A stretch of DNA of 64,000 nucleotides from Zhengitettix transpicula (GCA_037074705.1 CM073591.1:90748032-90812031), one strand, 5' to 3'. Shown: positions 49,601 to 59,290, numbered from the stretch's first letter. Notes: generated by a model not told the origin, from the letters alone. Program-made: numbers and translations.

Positions 49601-50870
49601 ATGAATTTCTCTTTGACGATTAAACTGTTCTCTCATTTTTTTCTATTCCAACAAATCATTTTACAAATGGAAATAAACAAATAATTGAAAGGTCACACTG
49701 TAAAAAGAAATAAAAGTTCTGCAGAGTTTTGAAACTGAGCATATGTAACACAATAAGGAAATAAAGGGCTAATAACATGCTCTTGTGTTGTGTAATTGAT
49801 TTGCAAGAGTTTTAGATTCAGGATTCTTAAGTGGTTAGGTACTGAAATGTCATTTTTATGGATATATGAAGAAGTAGCTAAATTGGTAAAGGTGCTTGGA
49901 TGGACACAGGAGTTCAAGACTGGAGAAGAGGTCAGAAAAGGGGACACATTTTCTCACTCAATATTCCACAGCAACACTTGAGGATTTATTCTATAAACCA
50001 AAATGAGAAAATATGAACTAAAAGTTGATGGGGAATAGTCTCATATTGTATTGGTATTGTCTGTTCCCATGGAGTGCTAATGAATAACATTGAAACCAAT
50101 TGAATACTATAAGTTATTTGGAAAATAAACAACGGTACATATTATTTGACTCCAAACTAATATAACTGATACCTATTACTAGATCTCCAAGAATCAATAA
50201 GATGATATTTGCAAAAATATCAGTGTGATCAAATATCCCATATGTACTAATTAATTTATGAATTGAAACAAGTGGCACAAATACATACATTAATTTAAAA
50301 CTTATAATTGGTCTCATTATAAGATTCTGAGAAGAAATAAATTTTTTGTATTGCATATATAGTTTGTTTAAATATATTGTTACAATATTATGACATTAAC
50401 TTGTTTCAGGACAAATATCTCCAGACTCAGATGACTCAAGTGGAAATAATTTTATGTCTGAAAATATGCAGGTTAATCAAGTGCTACCTGTAACAGCTTT
50501 AAAATTGAAATCGCCATTTTATGGTAACAAGCAATTAGTTCCTAATCTTGCTGCAAGTTGCAACAGCAAGTTGTATGCTACATGTTTTGTTTGTGGAAAA
50601 CAACTAAGCAATCAGTATAATTTAAGAGTTCATTTAGAAACTCACCAAAATATTAATTATGCTTGCAATGTATGCAGTCATATATCTAGGTCAAGAGATG
50701 CTTTGAGAAAACATGTTTCTTACAGGCATCCCGGGGAAGGTCGTGAAAGAATTGGTTTTGGAAATATTACCAAAGAAGCTCGGTTATCTGTTGGTAACTC
50801 TTACACAGCTGCAACTAAGAAACCCAAAGTCATTGATAATAATAATGAAAACAAACATACAGATACTTAG
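37446..50870 (+). CDS. BTB/POZ - C2H2 zinc finger transcription factor, 4 coding exons
   Basis: Exons: 37446-37631, 42308-42484, 45325-45898, 50410-50870; 1398 nt, 465 aa, phases 0, 0, 1. The N-terminus MGSDQQFCLRWHNYQSSL and HKVVLSACSQYF are the BTB signature of the insect tramtrack group; FMYSGEVNIYQEQLQGLL completes the BTB fold by residue 120. Residues 122-360 are a Ser/Asn/Glu-rich linker. Two C2H2 fingers follow: C371-C374-H387-H391 and C398-C401-H414-H419. Proteins of this type dimerise through BTB and act as nuclear DNA-binding regulators. From memory the BTB resembles the Drosophila CG3726/CG12236/CG8924 group more than lola or broad; I do not assign an orthologue. ATG at 37446 is 7 nt after a splice acceptor (TGTGACAG), so an untranslated upstream exon is expected. 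Confidence 0.92.
37850..39440 (-). mobile_element. Ty3/gypsy-like relic, reversed
   Basis: Minus-strand order from 39440 downward: gag-like segment (FKRKFLARFWDQDKQRG, 39410-39156), a basic region (39019-38729), a protease/linker segment with MLGLDQIAKHKVVLDFDKKI (38538-38323), then the N-terminal RT segment (38306-37983) with VEQQEVFSDQPGLIRGYKYH, PECYKIEVNRVIKKMVEMDI and PKIDGNLRLCLNVRRLTK. The order gag-PR-RT is that of Ty3/gypsy. Separate frames and truncation before the catalytic RT core mark it as defective. Located in BTB-ZF intron 1, antisense to it. Confidence 0.75.
39440..39692 (+). repeat. tRNA-derived SINE, diverged copy
   Basis: GCACGGTAGCTCTGTTGGC is an A-box-like head and GAGTTTGATTCCCCACCCC a decayed B-box arm. 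The body (ATTTTCAGTCTTTC, GAGATATGCTTCCTTTG, ACTTTTCTCC, CTCACTGTCCAATTATCAAA, GGGACTTCGTCA) matches the other SINEs. It abuts the 5' part of the reversed gypsy relic. Confidence 0.65.
39700..40862 (+). mobile_element. PLE-A copy 3 with both terminal motifs
   Basis: Inverted terminal motif 39725-39845 (GATAGGAAAGAGAGCCAGC, CAAATTTTTGAGGGCGTGAG), coding relic 39870-40480 and direct 3' terminal motif 40790-40862 (GAAGGGGGCTCAAG, CTTGAAAATTTGAAC). The coding part has TGLQS-like, CQPYR-CHVC and NCKLCHAFCIGQTKRHLPEC-like segments (GIY-YIG core at about 40205-40270) in three frames. The layout inverted-motif / ORF / direct-motif is the same as in copy 2. Confidence 0.75.
40905..42040 (-). mobile_element. 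PLE-A copy 4, longest coding relic
   Basis: Minus strand from 42040: TVMGTRMVPSYTNLFKGLLE (counterpart of the PMGSP-x-xP-x-YA block), FRFVDDIFMLWTHGPDSLSV (RT catalytic box FVDD, intact), HPIKFTWNYSPTKDTFLDVH, a DHLENQITRAL linker, YTGLQSNADLIL, GCKPCGRNRCHICPI and the GIY-YIG region YQINCRLCPAFYVGQTKRPL, ERIANHWSTV. It is truncated upstream of the PMGSP block at about 42040 and carries a few stops. It lies tail-to-tail with copy 3, 260 bp before BTB-ZF coding exon 2. Confidence 0.88.
42308..42484 (+). CDS. BTB-ZF coding exon 2 (residues 63-121)
   Basis: Acceptor TTCTGCAG, donor GTAAGT. Encodes VLQPMEHPVIVVPGTTFPDL, then CALVTFMYSGEVNIYQEQLQ, then GLLSMADAMQIRGLAEVSG, the C-terminal half of the BTB domain. 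Failure to splice at its end would stop after four residues. Confidence 0.92.
42485..43010. other. BTB-ZF intron 2, no feature recognised
   Basis: AT-rich sequence without motif or repeat match. Confidence 0.45.
43011..43760 (+). mobile_element. PLE-A copy 5
   Basis: TYTNWILNAFINGKYPKDLT at about 43045, LQ-KLNSI and YIGLQSNPDLKN (43240-43275), GCQPCSRNRFYVCP, then ICQINCKLF and ELINNHHNTVKLSKTQFPI. The Y-x-GQT core of GIY-YIG is deleted. Around 43265-43285 it preserves the undisturbed CAGATCTTAAAAACATTC sequence, the empty target of the piggyBac insertion in copy 1. Confidence 0.8.
43950..44822. mobile_element. Foldback element inserted in PLE-A copy 5
   Basis: Arms 43968-44100 and 44700-44822 are reverse complements: CAAGTGGTCCA with TGGACCACTTG, CCATCTCAGAAAA with TTTTCTGAGATGG, ATTGGTGCATTCCCTAATG with its partner, TTTGGTAGTTCAAAACTAAT with ATTAGTTTCAAACTACCAAA. 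A second inner pair (44370-44390 TCAAACCTCTCTTTAC, 44550-44566 GTAAAGAGAGGTTTGA) continues the symmetry. PLE-A 3' sequence resumes at about 44823, so the element interrupts it. A PLE terminal-like piece (44120-44240, GATGATGACGAGG, ATTGAAACATC) lies in the left half only, a nested insertion. Confidence 0.75.
44823..45010 (+). repeat. PLE-A copy 5, 3' end and terminal motif
   Basis: GTGACCTTTCCTTGAGAGAG, TGTTGCTGTCTGACAGC, TTTGAATTTGTCAATTTGTG and GAAAAAGGGGGCTCAGACCTC align with 40690-40855 and 17120-17290. This resumes the PLE-A copy after the foldback insertion. Confidence 0.65.
45325..45898 (+). CDS. BTB-ZF coding exon 3 (linker, residues 122-312)
   Basis: Acceptor GTTTCAG, donor GTATGG (weaker than the others). 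Encodes a polar linker with short basic patches (TSKRSRF, KPSLRRSV, EGKKKF) that may serve as nuclear import signals, and PKIKSE, a possible SUMO-site context. Read-through of the donor adds 12 residues and stops at 45936. Confidence 0.88.
45945..46325. other. BTB-ZF intron 3, no gene recognised
   Basis: AT-rich; 46140-46200 could belong to the mariner relic that follows, but no terminal repeat is certain. Confidence 0.35.
46326..46710 (+). pseudogene. Mariner-family transposase C-terminal fragment
   Basis: The translation switches frame near 46400 and then reads PCDFXFWVFIKDHMYMPPLL-like sequence followed by PDLPDLRNLIETVVATISPC, TLNKVCE. The CDFF-W-x-K block with downstream PDLRN-RI belongs to the third catalytic region and C-terminus of mariner/Tc1-type transposases. 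Only about 100 codons remain; no inverted terminal repeats were found. Confidence 0.65.
46817..47230 (-). pseudogene. GIY-YIG relic of a third PLE family (PLE-C)
   Basis: The minus strand near 47215-47100 reads CQIKCTNCNRVYVGHTSTNL followed by STRIYHHQSN, the Cys pair and Y-x-GxT-x-x-LSTR-x-x-HH pattern of a PLE GIY-YIG domain. It then runs out of frame through FKRKWLYC. The sequence is too different from PLE-A and PLE-B to be the same family. No RT is recognisable upstream (47230-47560). Confidence 0.65.
48725..49565 (+). repeat. Pair of direct repeats about 700 bp apart
   Basis: Both copies share AATTAAAGCAATCT, TCTCAGGTA, AGATTAATTATTAA, AATGTTACAGTATC and TTTAATTTCTTC in order (48725-48840; 49430-49560). 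The second also has CTCTTTCCTATCC, so both are versions of the PLE terminal-motif end. They may be remnants of the two ends of one decayed element. Confidence 0.5.
49862..49935 (+). repeat. tRNA-like SINE head fragment
   Basis: GTAGCTAAATTGGTAAAGGTGC resembles a Pol III A box and GGAGTTCAAGACTGG a B box, about 35 bp apart. It lacks the SINE body seen elsewhere and may belong to another family or be decayed. Confidence 0.4.
50410..50870 (+). CDS. BTB-ZF coding exon 4 (zinc fingers, residues 313-465)
   Basis: Acceptor TTGTTTCAG completes a Gly codon. GQISPDSDDSSG is followed by the two C2H2 fingers (CFVCGKQLSNQYNLRVHLET with H391; CNVCSHISRSRDALRKHVSY with RH) and a basic tail RHPGEGRER. Stop TAG at 50868-50870. 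Confidence 0.92.
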
Positions 50871-50905
50871 CATCCTGTAACTTGTAATTGTATTGAATGA
50901 AACCT

Positions 50906-50911
50906 AATAAA
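50906..50911 (+). terminator. First polyadenylation signal after BTB-ZF
   Basis: AATAAA lies 36 nt past the stop codon. Other AATAAA hexamers occur downstream, so a longer 3' UTR is possible. Confidence 0.4.
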
Positions 50912-53220
50912 AGTTCTATTTGGGGTGTGCTTTGAAGTTTGGTAGTTTTTGGAAAGTTTTTTCTTCTGTTGTTTTTATTTGGGTGCATTCAAAAATGATT
51001 TGGAATGAAAATTTTGTTTGTTAGTTCTCAGTCAGGTGTGGGAGTAGAGAGGTGATATAAGCTAATTTTGTGGTTTCTAACTGTCTTTCCAATTGTGAAT
51101 GTGCCTTATATATTTATATACTACAAATTTAGATGACAAATGTTGATTATTTAAAGAAGTTTATTGTTGATATGTTATGTGGTTTTAAAGTTTATAAGTG
51201 TAAATATTACAAAAAGTTTGAAAAGTACCTGTATTATATTCAAGTTTAAAGAGAACCTTGTGTTATAGATCTTTTGCCATATATATTAAGAAATAATATG
51301 AACCAAAGAGTTTTAGTGAACAGGAAAGTGAGTCAATAATATAGCCAATCTTATTGTTTTAATATAGGCATTTCACTGATGAAATTTTGTCCTATTATAA
51401 TCTAGTCAACATTATTGAGCAATGTACAAATAAATACATGCTATAAAGTTATAATTATAAACTGAATTAGAATTTGTATGAAGGCCTTAAAATTCAGATA
51501 TGTGGTTTACTAACTATTGGCTACCTCATATTTGATAAAAGTCAAGAAATAACCTAAAATATAGGGTAAAAGTCATTTATATGTAAATGTTTAAAGAAAT
51601 ATAATATGGAAATAAAATTGTGATACTTATTTTAAGACCTTATTTCTTCTACTTTTATGAAATATATGTAAATCATTTGTTTCTGTTAGTCTCTATACTA
51701 CTATTGCATGTGTAATTATGAAATGTATTTCAAATATATTTTGTACAAGCTCTTGTATAATAGTGGAAGTGATAGTGGAAGAAGCTGTCTATTTTCTCTT
51801 TAAAATGTATTGGAAAAATAAATAAATATGTTTTACTGACAAATAAACTCAATTGAATCAAGTTTTTAAATACTATGCATAAAGTAAAACAAGATGTTTT
51901 AATAGTACAGTATAGTTAATTAATTGATAGTGAAAGGCAATTGAATAAGTAGTCTTTCTGCACTATATTTCATAGTGAAATATAATATTTCATTCAATTA
52001 TTGTGTCTTAAATTTTCTCAGAAAATGAAGTAACTTAAAAATTTCAAAATTTAGGGGATGGAATTTTATTTTCAATGCCTTATTTATAAAAACACTTTTC
52101 TGTGCGCTTATTTTTGCTTGAATTATACTTTAAGAGATTAATGATCATCTTGTATATAAGTTTTAAGAATTGCAATTAAAATACAGGTTAACATAGCAGA
52201 TTTGGCTCTGTTTAGCAGAAATCTGTAATATGAGGAGTCATAGGGAACAAAGAAAAAGATATATAAATGGTGGTTAAATACACAATCTTCATGAAACAAA
52301 AATGTGCCTTTGATTAGTGACGATATAACAAGGTTGAACTAATTGAGAGTTAATTAGGAAAATTTAAAATCTTAATAATTATAAGATGACCTTGTGATAA
52401 TGTTTGTCATAGTATATTATTTCTTGGGGTTTTGAATATAAAAATGTTAAACTTTAAATTTTTTAACTTAAGAAAGAAAAGTTTTTAAGCTCGTGAAGTA
52501 ATTAAAATTGCTAAAATGTTAAACACTGGATATTAAGAATGAGAAAACATATCACTTGCATAACATTTTTATAAATCATAATTAACAAATTTAAAATGTT
52601 TTAATGTGTTTGTATGGTGGACTGTTTTCATTCATAATTTTCTTGTGTAAACAACCTTGAGAAGTTGTAATCGCTTAATAAATTTCCATAATTTGGAATG
52701 TAAATGCTGATCATTTTCATGAAAGTGCAATATACTAGATGTTCCTGTCTGATGGCATATCAGGTTACTTATCAAAAAAAGTAACTTGATCAAAATTAAT
52801 TTATAATGTTAAAATTTTTGTATGATTCTGAGGTATTCTTTCCTACATAAATTTTAATATCAAACTAATGAATATAAACTATATGATTGTTAATAATGTG
52901 GTTGCAAAGATAGTGCATGTTTCATTTTTGTCACAATTATTACAGAGCTGAAAGTGAAATGTAATACAGTATTATATGTAGGCTTAATATAGTGTCCTTG
53001 CTTAAGTTTGAAATAGTCATGGTGGAATTAAATAAATCCATTTGACAACAAAAATTTCAATGAATTTTTTAAATAAAAATGTAAAGTGTAATATTTTGCA
53101 GATTTCATGCATTATGTTACTAATCTTATTATAATTAGGCAATGACACAAAATATTAAAGTCATAGTCTTCTTTATAACCCGGCAGAAAGTTAGAATCAT
53201 AAACTTAATTATTGTTTAAC
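50912..53220. other. Possible BTB-ZF 3' UTR, no gene
   Basis: A long AT-rich region free of the repeat families found elsewhere, with many AATAAA and ATTTA-like elements. Lack of transposon relics for about 2.3 kb fits a long 3' UTR, but this is inference. Confidence 0.35.
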
Positions 53221-53225
53221 TATTT

Positions 53226-53332
53226 ATATTAAGATGCAACATTTCGACGACTGACAGCACTGTCGTCATCTTCGCCTAGAAGATGATGACAGTGCTTTCA
53301 GTCGTCGAAACGTTGCGTCTTGATATAAATAT
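53226..53332. repeat. Strong hairpin of PLE terminal type
   Basis: Two arms of about 50 bp (TTATATTAAGATGCAACATT, TCGACGACTGACAGCACTG versus CAGTGCTTTCAGTCGTCGA, AACGTTGCGTCTTGATATAA) meet almost without a loop. Each arm read outward has GAAGATGA-GACAGTGCT...GTCGTCGAAA-GTTGC, a hairpin followed by GAAA. Confidence 0.8.
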
Positions 53333-53399
53333 GCAAAACCCGTGTGAATTCCGAGAACTATTTATTGAACAACTTCACCGGGAAATACTTCAATCTTTG

Positions 53400-55505
53400 A
53401 TTGTTTAACTATATTAAATATTTTTGGACTTAATTTTCAACACTATTGTTTTATACATTCTACTATAAAATTACAAATTAACATTTTCAGAAGTCACTTA
53501 AATAGCAGGAGTCCTTTTGTGGACTGCTTAAACTATATAATTAATATAGTTTGACCCAGATTTAAATTGCTTAACAGATTTTGATTGTTGGCATTTGCTT
53601 GCTGTTGTGTGCTTATTTAATTTATGACTAGCAACTTTTTTGTGTTTCATATTTTATGATTATGGTTTATTATTAATAAATGAGAGATATGAAGAGAGCT
53701 ATTCTAGCTTTAGAATAAATGTTCTTTTAATAGATTTGTATTCATAATATATAAAATTTTATTCCCTTGTTATGCTTTGATGGAATAGACACACACTTTT
53801 TTCTCACTTAAACATGAAATTTATTAATTAGAACATGAAAAATAACTTTTACATTTGACTAGTGCATTTTAAAATTCCCCAACAAATCTTGAATAATAAA
53901 TAGATTTATTGTTTGTAGATGAGTGAACTAATATTTTGTTATTATGGTGGAAGTATAATAACTTACAAAAGTATTATTATTATCCATCTAGGAAAGATGT
54001 GTCTGTTAAATGGAAAATAACCATAGAAATTGATTCAGCATTACAAATTTTCAATGAACATAATTTTCTCCTTTGCATTATAATGAACAACAATATACTT
54101 TTTGAATAATGTGAAATATAACTTGTTTTATCATTAATTAGTAAAGAACTGTACACAGATTTAACTAATTTTTCATGAACATACTTTGAATTCACTCATT
54201 ACACATACAAGTTATTTTACTGAGCTATCAATTGTAATTAGGAAAGCCTTGACAAAACAATGTTTTTGTCATCAAGCATCTACTTGCTTAGCTTGTATAG
54301 CTGATACTTTGAATATAAATGGTCACTAATATTTCTTTATCACCACACTATTTGTGTAATTCATTAAATATTTGATATAATTAACTGTTCCTAGCACATA
54401 AAAGACATCATAAACATTATTAAATTTCAGATTTTATGAAGACACTGTGGAGTATTATAATTTCTAGTTTTTGCATTCAAAATGTTTGTAGCTTTTAATA
54501 TTGGTGTAACAGTAGTGTTCTTGCTACAAATCTGAATGTAATTCTGAAAAGAAAAGCAGTGGAACTTTGGGAATGTTTATTATTTTGATTTATTTGACTT
54601 AATGTAAATGTAATTTTTACTATGTTTATTAGTGTATTCTGTGACATTTTAGTGACACCTGTCTTATCCTGTATATTTTATGTTGATGCAAATGTAAAAA
54701 TATGTTAAATTTTTACATATTAAATTTTCATTATATATGCATCTGATTTTCAATTAGTTTGACCTCCTTCATTGCTTATATTCATGAAAAATATTATATT
54801 TTGCTCACACAAAGTTCGTGAAATGCAGTTTTCATATTATATGTATTGCTACAGATTCTTTCTTAATAAAAGTGATGTTAATATCCCCTCAAAAATTCTA
54901 GTATTGTATCATATACTATGCCCAATAAACTAACAAAATATTGTTCCCCCCCCCCCCCCCCCGTATTTTTATGATTTGTGTGTATGTACTGCTTAAAAAA
55001 TTTATGTAATACTTTAAGCTTCTGTTTGAAACCAAAAAAAAGGCAATTATGTGTTCTATATGTTTAGGACATTGTTGTATGTTTGGAGAAAATTTTACTA
55101 GTTAGTTATTTTCATGGAAGTATATTTGAACACTAGAACATTGTATTCACTTCAATAATACCATTTACATTCATAACTATAAATTGCTCCTTTGAAATGA
55201 CAACAATTTGAATTTCTTCTCAATTTAAGCAGAATTGAAGTGTACCTGACTTTAAAAATTGAAACATATACAAATTCAGTATATTCATTCCCAAGCACTT
55301 TTATAAAACATTCTGCTTGTGTTACCACCAACTATATGTGCCATGATTATTTTTCCTTAATTTATGGAACACATTATATGATATACAAAACTTTTCTATA
55401 GCACAAATGCATTCATTTAATATAGTTATCCACTAATAATTTAAATGCATTGTTATATTAACTTAACACTATTGTGACAGCCAAGGACAAAAAGTACTTT
55501 CAATT
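53400..55505. other. Intergenic, no gene recognised
   Basis: AT-rich sequence with a run of 17 C at 54946-54962. No coding motif or match to other repeats in the window. Confidence 0.45.
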
Positions 55506-55510
55506 TTAAT

Positions 55511-55800
55511 AATAAGAAGCATAGCCAAATACAGACAAAAGAAGTGATGATTTAAATGCCACACAACATTTCTGAAAACCTTGTTCCTTTCTCAGAGGCT
55601 AAGAAAACTAACAAACACAAGAGCCTAGAGCGACAAAACTCGAAAGCCTTGATACGAGTTTTGTCTACGGAATTGTGCAGTTGTGTTGCTCTAGGCTCTT
55701 GTGGTTTTTAGTTTTCATAGCCCATGAAGAAAGGAATAAGATTTCCAGAAATATTGTGTGGTATTTATATCATCACTTGTTTTGTCTGAATTGGGCTATT
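55511..55800. mobile_element. Palindromic foldback element, complete copy 1
   Basis: Arms 55514-55640 and 55665-55797 are reverse complements (ATAGCCAAATACAGACAAAA, GAAGTGATGATTTAAATGCC, ACACAACATTTCTG, CTTGTTCCTTTCT, CAAGAGCCTAGAGCGACAAA, ACTCG with their partners). The short centre contains GCCTTGATACGAGTTTTGTC. There is no coding capacity. Half copies occur at 4.9 and 14.3 kb. Confidence 0.8.
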
Positions 55801-56302
55801 TATTATGATTATTAATTTTCAAAACAGATGTAAATTTTTCATTTGCAATTTTACTCTTTTGAATTATACATTTTGCAATTTTACTCTTTTGAATTGAACA
55901 TTGTCATAAGTTAAACATCAGAACAGTTTGTATAGACATTTTGAAGGTCTCATTTCTATACTTTTTTCTCATATCAAAGTTTTGAGAATCTGATATTCAA
56001 TTGTGCATTAATAAACAAAGAAATATTTTACAATACACACAAGCATGCTCAAATTATTATTTGAACCACATTTCTCCATGTTTAAATTTGAAAGCATTTC
56101 AATACTTCTTAATCAAACACTTCTTCTATTTTATCATAGTGTCTTATTTATTTTGCAAGTAAAATTCATAGAATTTTATTACATGAAATTAGTAAAATGT
56201 TGAAATTGAATACATAAAATTCATACAGACCCAAAAATATATTATGTAAGTTCAAAAGATAATCATTAATTTTATGATAATTTTACATATAAAATATAAA
56301 TA

Positions 56303-56578
56303 CAGTACAACCCTGGTTAACCAAACTGGGGTCAACTGAAACGTCTGCAAAAATCAAATTACAGAATTTTTTGAATGAGTAATTCAAATGCTATAAATGT
56401 AATGTTAACTTTAATAAAGAACATGAGTGTAGCCTACAAACAGATTTTTGAATTAGTTTAACCTTAAAAAATATGTACTGTAATTGCAATACGAAATACT
56501 GTAGCATTCATGGTTTAACCAATAAAATTGTTATCCAAATGACTTCATCCCCTTTAGTTTGGTTAACAGGTTGTACTG
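56303..56578. mobile_element. 276-bp MITE with about 28-bp inverted ends
   Basis: The left end CAGTACAACCCTGGTTAACC, continuing AAACTGGGG, pairs with the right end whose complement is CAGTACAACCTGTTAACCAA, ACTAAAGGGG. A TA precedes the left end and a TA lies two bases past the right end. The CAGT start and probable TA target suggest a pogo/Tc1-type non-autonomous element. No transposase frame inside. Confidence 0.8.
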
Positions 56579-57354
56579 TGTAAATATATATATATATATA
56601 TATACAAATGGTTGCTTAATGATCTTGTTGAATTATTTTGAATATAAATGAAATATTCATTGAAAGTTCAAGGCTTTCTAGTACAAAATTGTTAACCGAA
56701 TTAAGAAGAAAGGCATGAAAAGTATTAGTGACACAACATACTAGATATTATTACACAAATATTTTTATGCAATATCATTCTCGAGCACTGTTAACTGAGG
56801 TATATATATTTTGATAAAATATTTCATTGTGCAATTGGTGCACTTTAATGAGTTAATTTAACAAATTTGTTCCCTGTAAGACATATTGTTTGTGTTCTTG
56901 TTATAGATTTATGTAGGCTGTTTCAATTAAGTTTGTGATTTTTGCTGTGATGTTGAAGTTATATGTTTACATTTGTACCTATTTCTGGTTTGTTCAGAAG
57001 TTGTCAGTATATTTGAATATTTAAATAAACCTTGTATAAATGAATTTCATGTTATTAGATATTTATTTTGTTCCATTACATTACTCTTTATTTAAAGGTC
57101 CGACAAAAAATTGCATTTTCGATATTACATTCTTCATAGGCATGCAGTTTACACCAAACTTTTTGCAATCTACGAATTGAGCCTAAAATATCAATTTAAT
57201 GTTTACTGGAATGAAACTTTTTAGTGGAAAAGGTCATTTAACAAAGTAAAACTTGAGCCTATATCTCTTAAACAATATGACATGTCCATTAGTCATTGAA
57301 GGCAGAACTATTTGCTTTTCTATTTTCTTGTTGAGAGATTGAATAAAAAATGTG

Positions 57355-57575
57355 AAGGATAATATAAATACCACACAACATTTCTGGGAGCCTTGTTCCT
57401 TTCTTCAGGTGCTAAGAAGAGAGTAGAGCAACACAACTGCACTTGTCAGTTGCTTTTGAGTTTTGTCAACTGACGAGTGCAGTTATGTCACTAAGAAAGA
57501 GACAAGGATCTGAGAAACATTGTGTGGTGTTTATATTATCACTTATTTTGTCTGTATTTGGCTATCTTTCTAAAA
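57355..57575. mobile_element. Palindromic foldback element, copy 2
   Basis: Arms 57358-57455 and 57463-57555 are complementary: GATAATATAAATACCACACA, ACATTTCTGGGAGCC, CTTGTTCCTTTCTTCAGG, GCACTTGTCAGTTG and partners. The right end extends into AAATACAGACAAAATAAG on the minus strand, as in copy 1. Confidence 0.8.
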
Positions 57576-57879
57576 ATTAATTTTCAATCAGACAAATTTT
57601 TTCATTTTTAAAAATGTAAGATTTATTATTTTTCAAGTATTTACTTATTTTAATATTATACTAGATTGACTTCTTGGGTTGAGTAGTCTAGACACGTCAT
57701 TAGTGTGTATTCAGCGAAATTTATGATTAGTGCTGTAATGGATTATTTTATTGGGCTGGGTTTTTTGTTTATATTTTATTATAATAATATATATTTTGTA
57801 ATGCTTGTTAATTAAGGCATTGTTTTGATTGAGAATTTAAATTGTTGGAAAAACATTATGGACAGCGATAACCGGAACC

Positions 57880-58760
57880 ACATCAAGCAACAATGAAAAG
57901 AGCGTATTGTTGACTTGGTGGGGAGAGAAAAATTACGCGCTCAAAATTGCGAGACGGTTTAGAAATCTTCAGTCGGACGGCGGACACAGTTTCAGGGAGA
58001 TATCAATTCAGAAAAAGATTACAGTATAAAAGTTGGCGGTCAGCAGCGAGGAGCAAAGCGAGAAGTCTTCAGTCGGCAGTGAGAAAAGAATGTGGTCCAG
58101 TCACAAACATGCTTTCAAATATTAAAAAGTAAAGCAATCTTCAGTCGGGAAGGAGACAGTCACAAACGTGCTTTCAAATATTAAAAAGTAAAGCAATCTT
58201 CAGTCGGGAAGGAGACACAGTGCGACTAGTGTTGTATTCGGTGGTCGAGCGTAGATTCATCATGCTGGCCACAGACAAACCAATGAAGTCCATTTTCAAC
58301 TAAAGTCACGAGATCTAAAGATCCAGGTTGCATCCAGGTAAAGCATCGAGAACCAACCAATTTGTGTTAAACCAACATGGCTCACGAGATCTACGAATCC
58401 AGGTTGCAGTAAGTCGTCGAGAGATAACCAACTTCTTTTCTTGTTGTTTTTTTTAAACCACCAGTGCTCATTAGAAGCTGTGAAAACCCCACCATTGTGC
58501 TTCGAAAGTTGAAAGAATCCTTTCCTGCCGTAAGTAGCAAGAAAACCGTAAAAGTTTTGTAACCCGATTTAAAAGATAACGTCAGATCGTTCTTTAGTTT
58601 TGATAGAATAAATTGTTTAAAGTAATGTAAATTTTGTGTTCTTTGATTGTTTAAATATTCTGCGCTTATCAAACCCAGTTTGAGATCCCTTTTATATTTT
58701 GTAATTTTGCATAATTGTTTAAAGTATTGTCATAATAAATCTTGTTTGTTGTTTAAAGTT
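57880..58760 (+). other. LTR-like block with a 59-bp tandem duplication
   Basis: GC-richer, purine-rich region (AATCTTCAGTCGG, GGAGACAG, CACGAGATCTA repeated) ending near CTTATCAAACCCAGT and AATAAATCTTGTTTGTTG. A 59-bp unit (CAGTCACAAAC to GGAAGGAGA) is duplicated at 58098-58156 and 58157-58215. The end phrase is shared with 5290-6110. The terminal AATAAA followed by TG-rich sequence would fit an LTR polyadenylation region. No coding motif; family unknown. Confidence 0.4.
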
Positions 58761-59019
58761 AATAGTTTTTCATTTAAAAATGCATAATAAAATAATTATT
58801 ACAATATATTAAAATAAATATTGAACATTAATAATTGAAATGAATTTTATTAATATTATTATTTTTTTGAGCATGAGCAATGAAAAAAACAGCCACCTGT
58901 GGGTTTACGTCGCAGAGATTAGTTGCTCGCACTAAATACGTACTGCATGTTCCTGTTGTTGTTCGCTGTAGCTGGAGGTCCCGGTTTTTTCCTTATTTGA
59001 TCCTGCAGCTGGCTGGAGC

Positions 59020-59290
59020 GTCTTGTTTGTTTCACCAATTTTTTTCAACGTCTGTCTAACAATTCTTTCAACGACAGCCCAACATCTCTTTCAGCGTCTG
59101 TCCAATAACTCTCCTCAACGTCCATCTTCCAACTGTTTCCACGTCCTACCGCCAACTATCCCAAAATCTCTCATTGTCCACAGAGCGGGACGTTTTCCCG
59201 CCCCTAGCGCCACCGGGCATTTTGTAGTTCTTAACCACAAAGGATTTTCCCATGGGCCGAACCAAAGATTTACTGTGGCACAATGTATGC
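59020..59290 (-). repeat. Interspersed repeat E1, copy 2 (reversed)
   Basis: Reverse complement of the 3925-4200 repeat: GGCCCATGGGAAAATCC, GTTAAGAACTAC, GGCGCTAGGGGCGGGAAAAC, followed by spaced ACGTTGA-GAGA/ACGCTGAAAGAG phrases. On its right it joins a reversed LINE fragment in the same orientation. Confidence 0.55.

Larger units (their letters stand above)
47560..50409. other. BTB-ZF intron 3, mostly unassigned
   Basis: Contains a pair of direct repeats (48725-48840 and 49430-49565), a C16 run (49466-49481), a (TA)n at 49560-49576 and a tRNA-like segment near 49866. Otherwise AT-rich without recognised coding motif. Confidence 0.45.

Noticed and set aside
50870..57060. Further BTB-ZF alternative 3' exons with other zinc fingers, as in lola or broad
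   Set aside because: I found no C-x2-C...H-x3-H pattern following a splice acceptor downstream of 50870.
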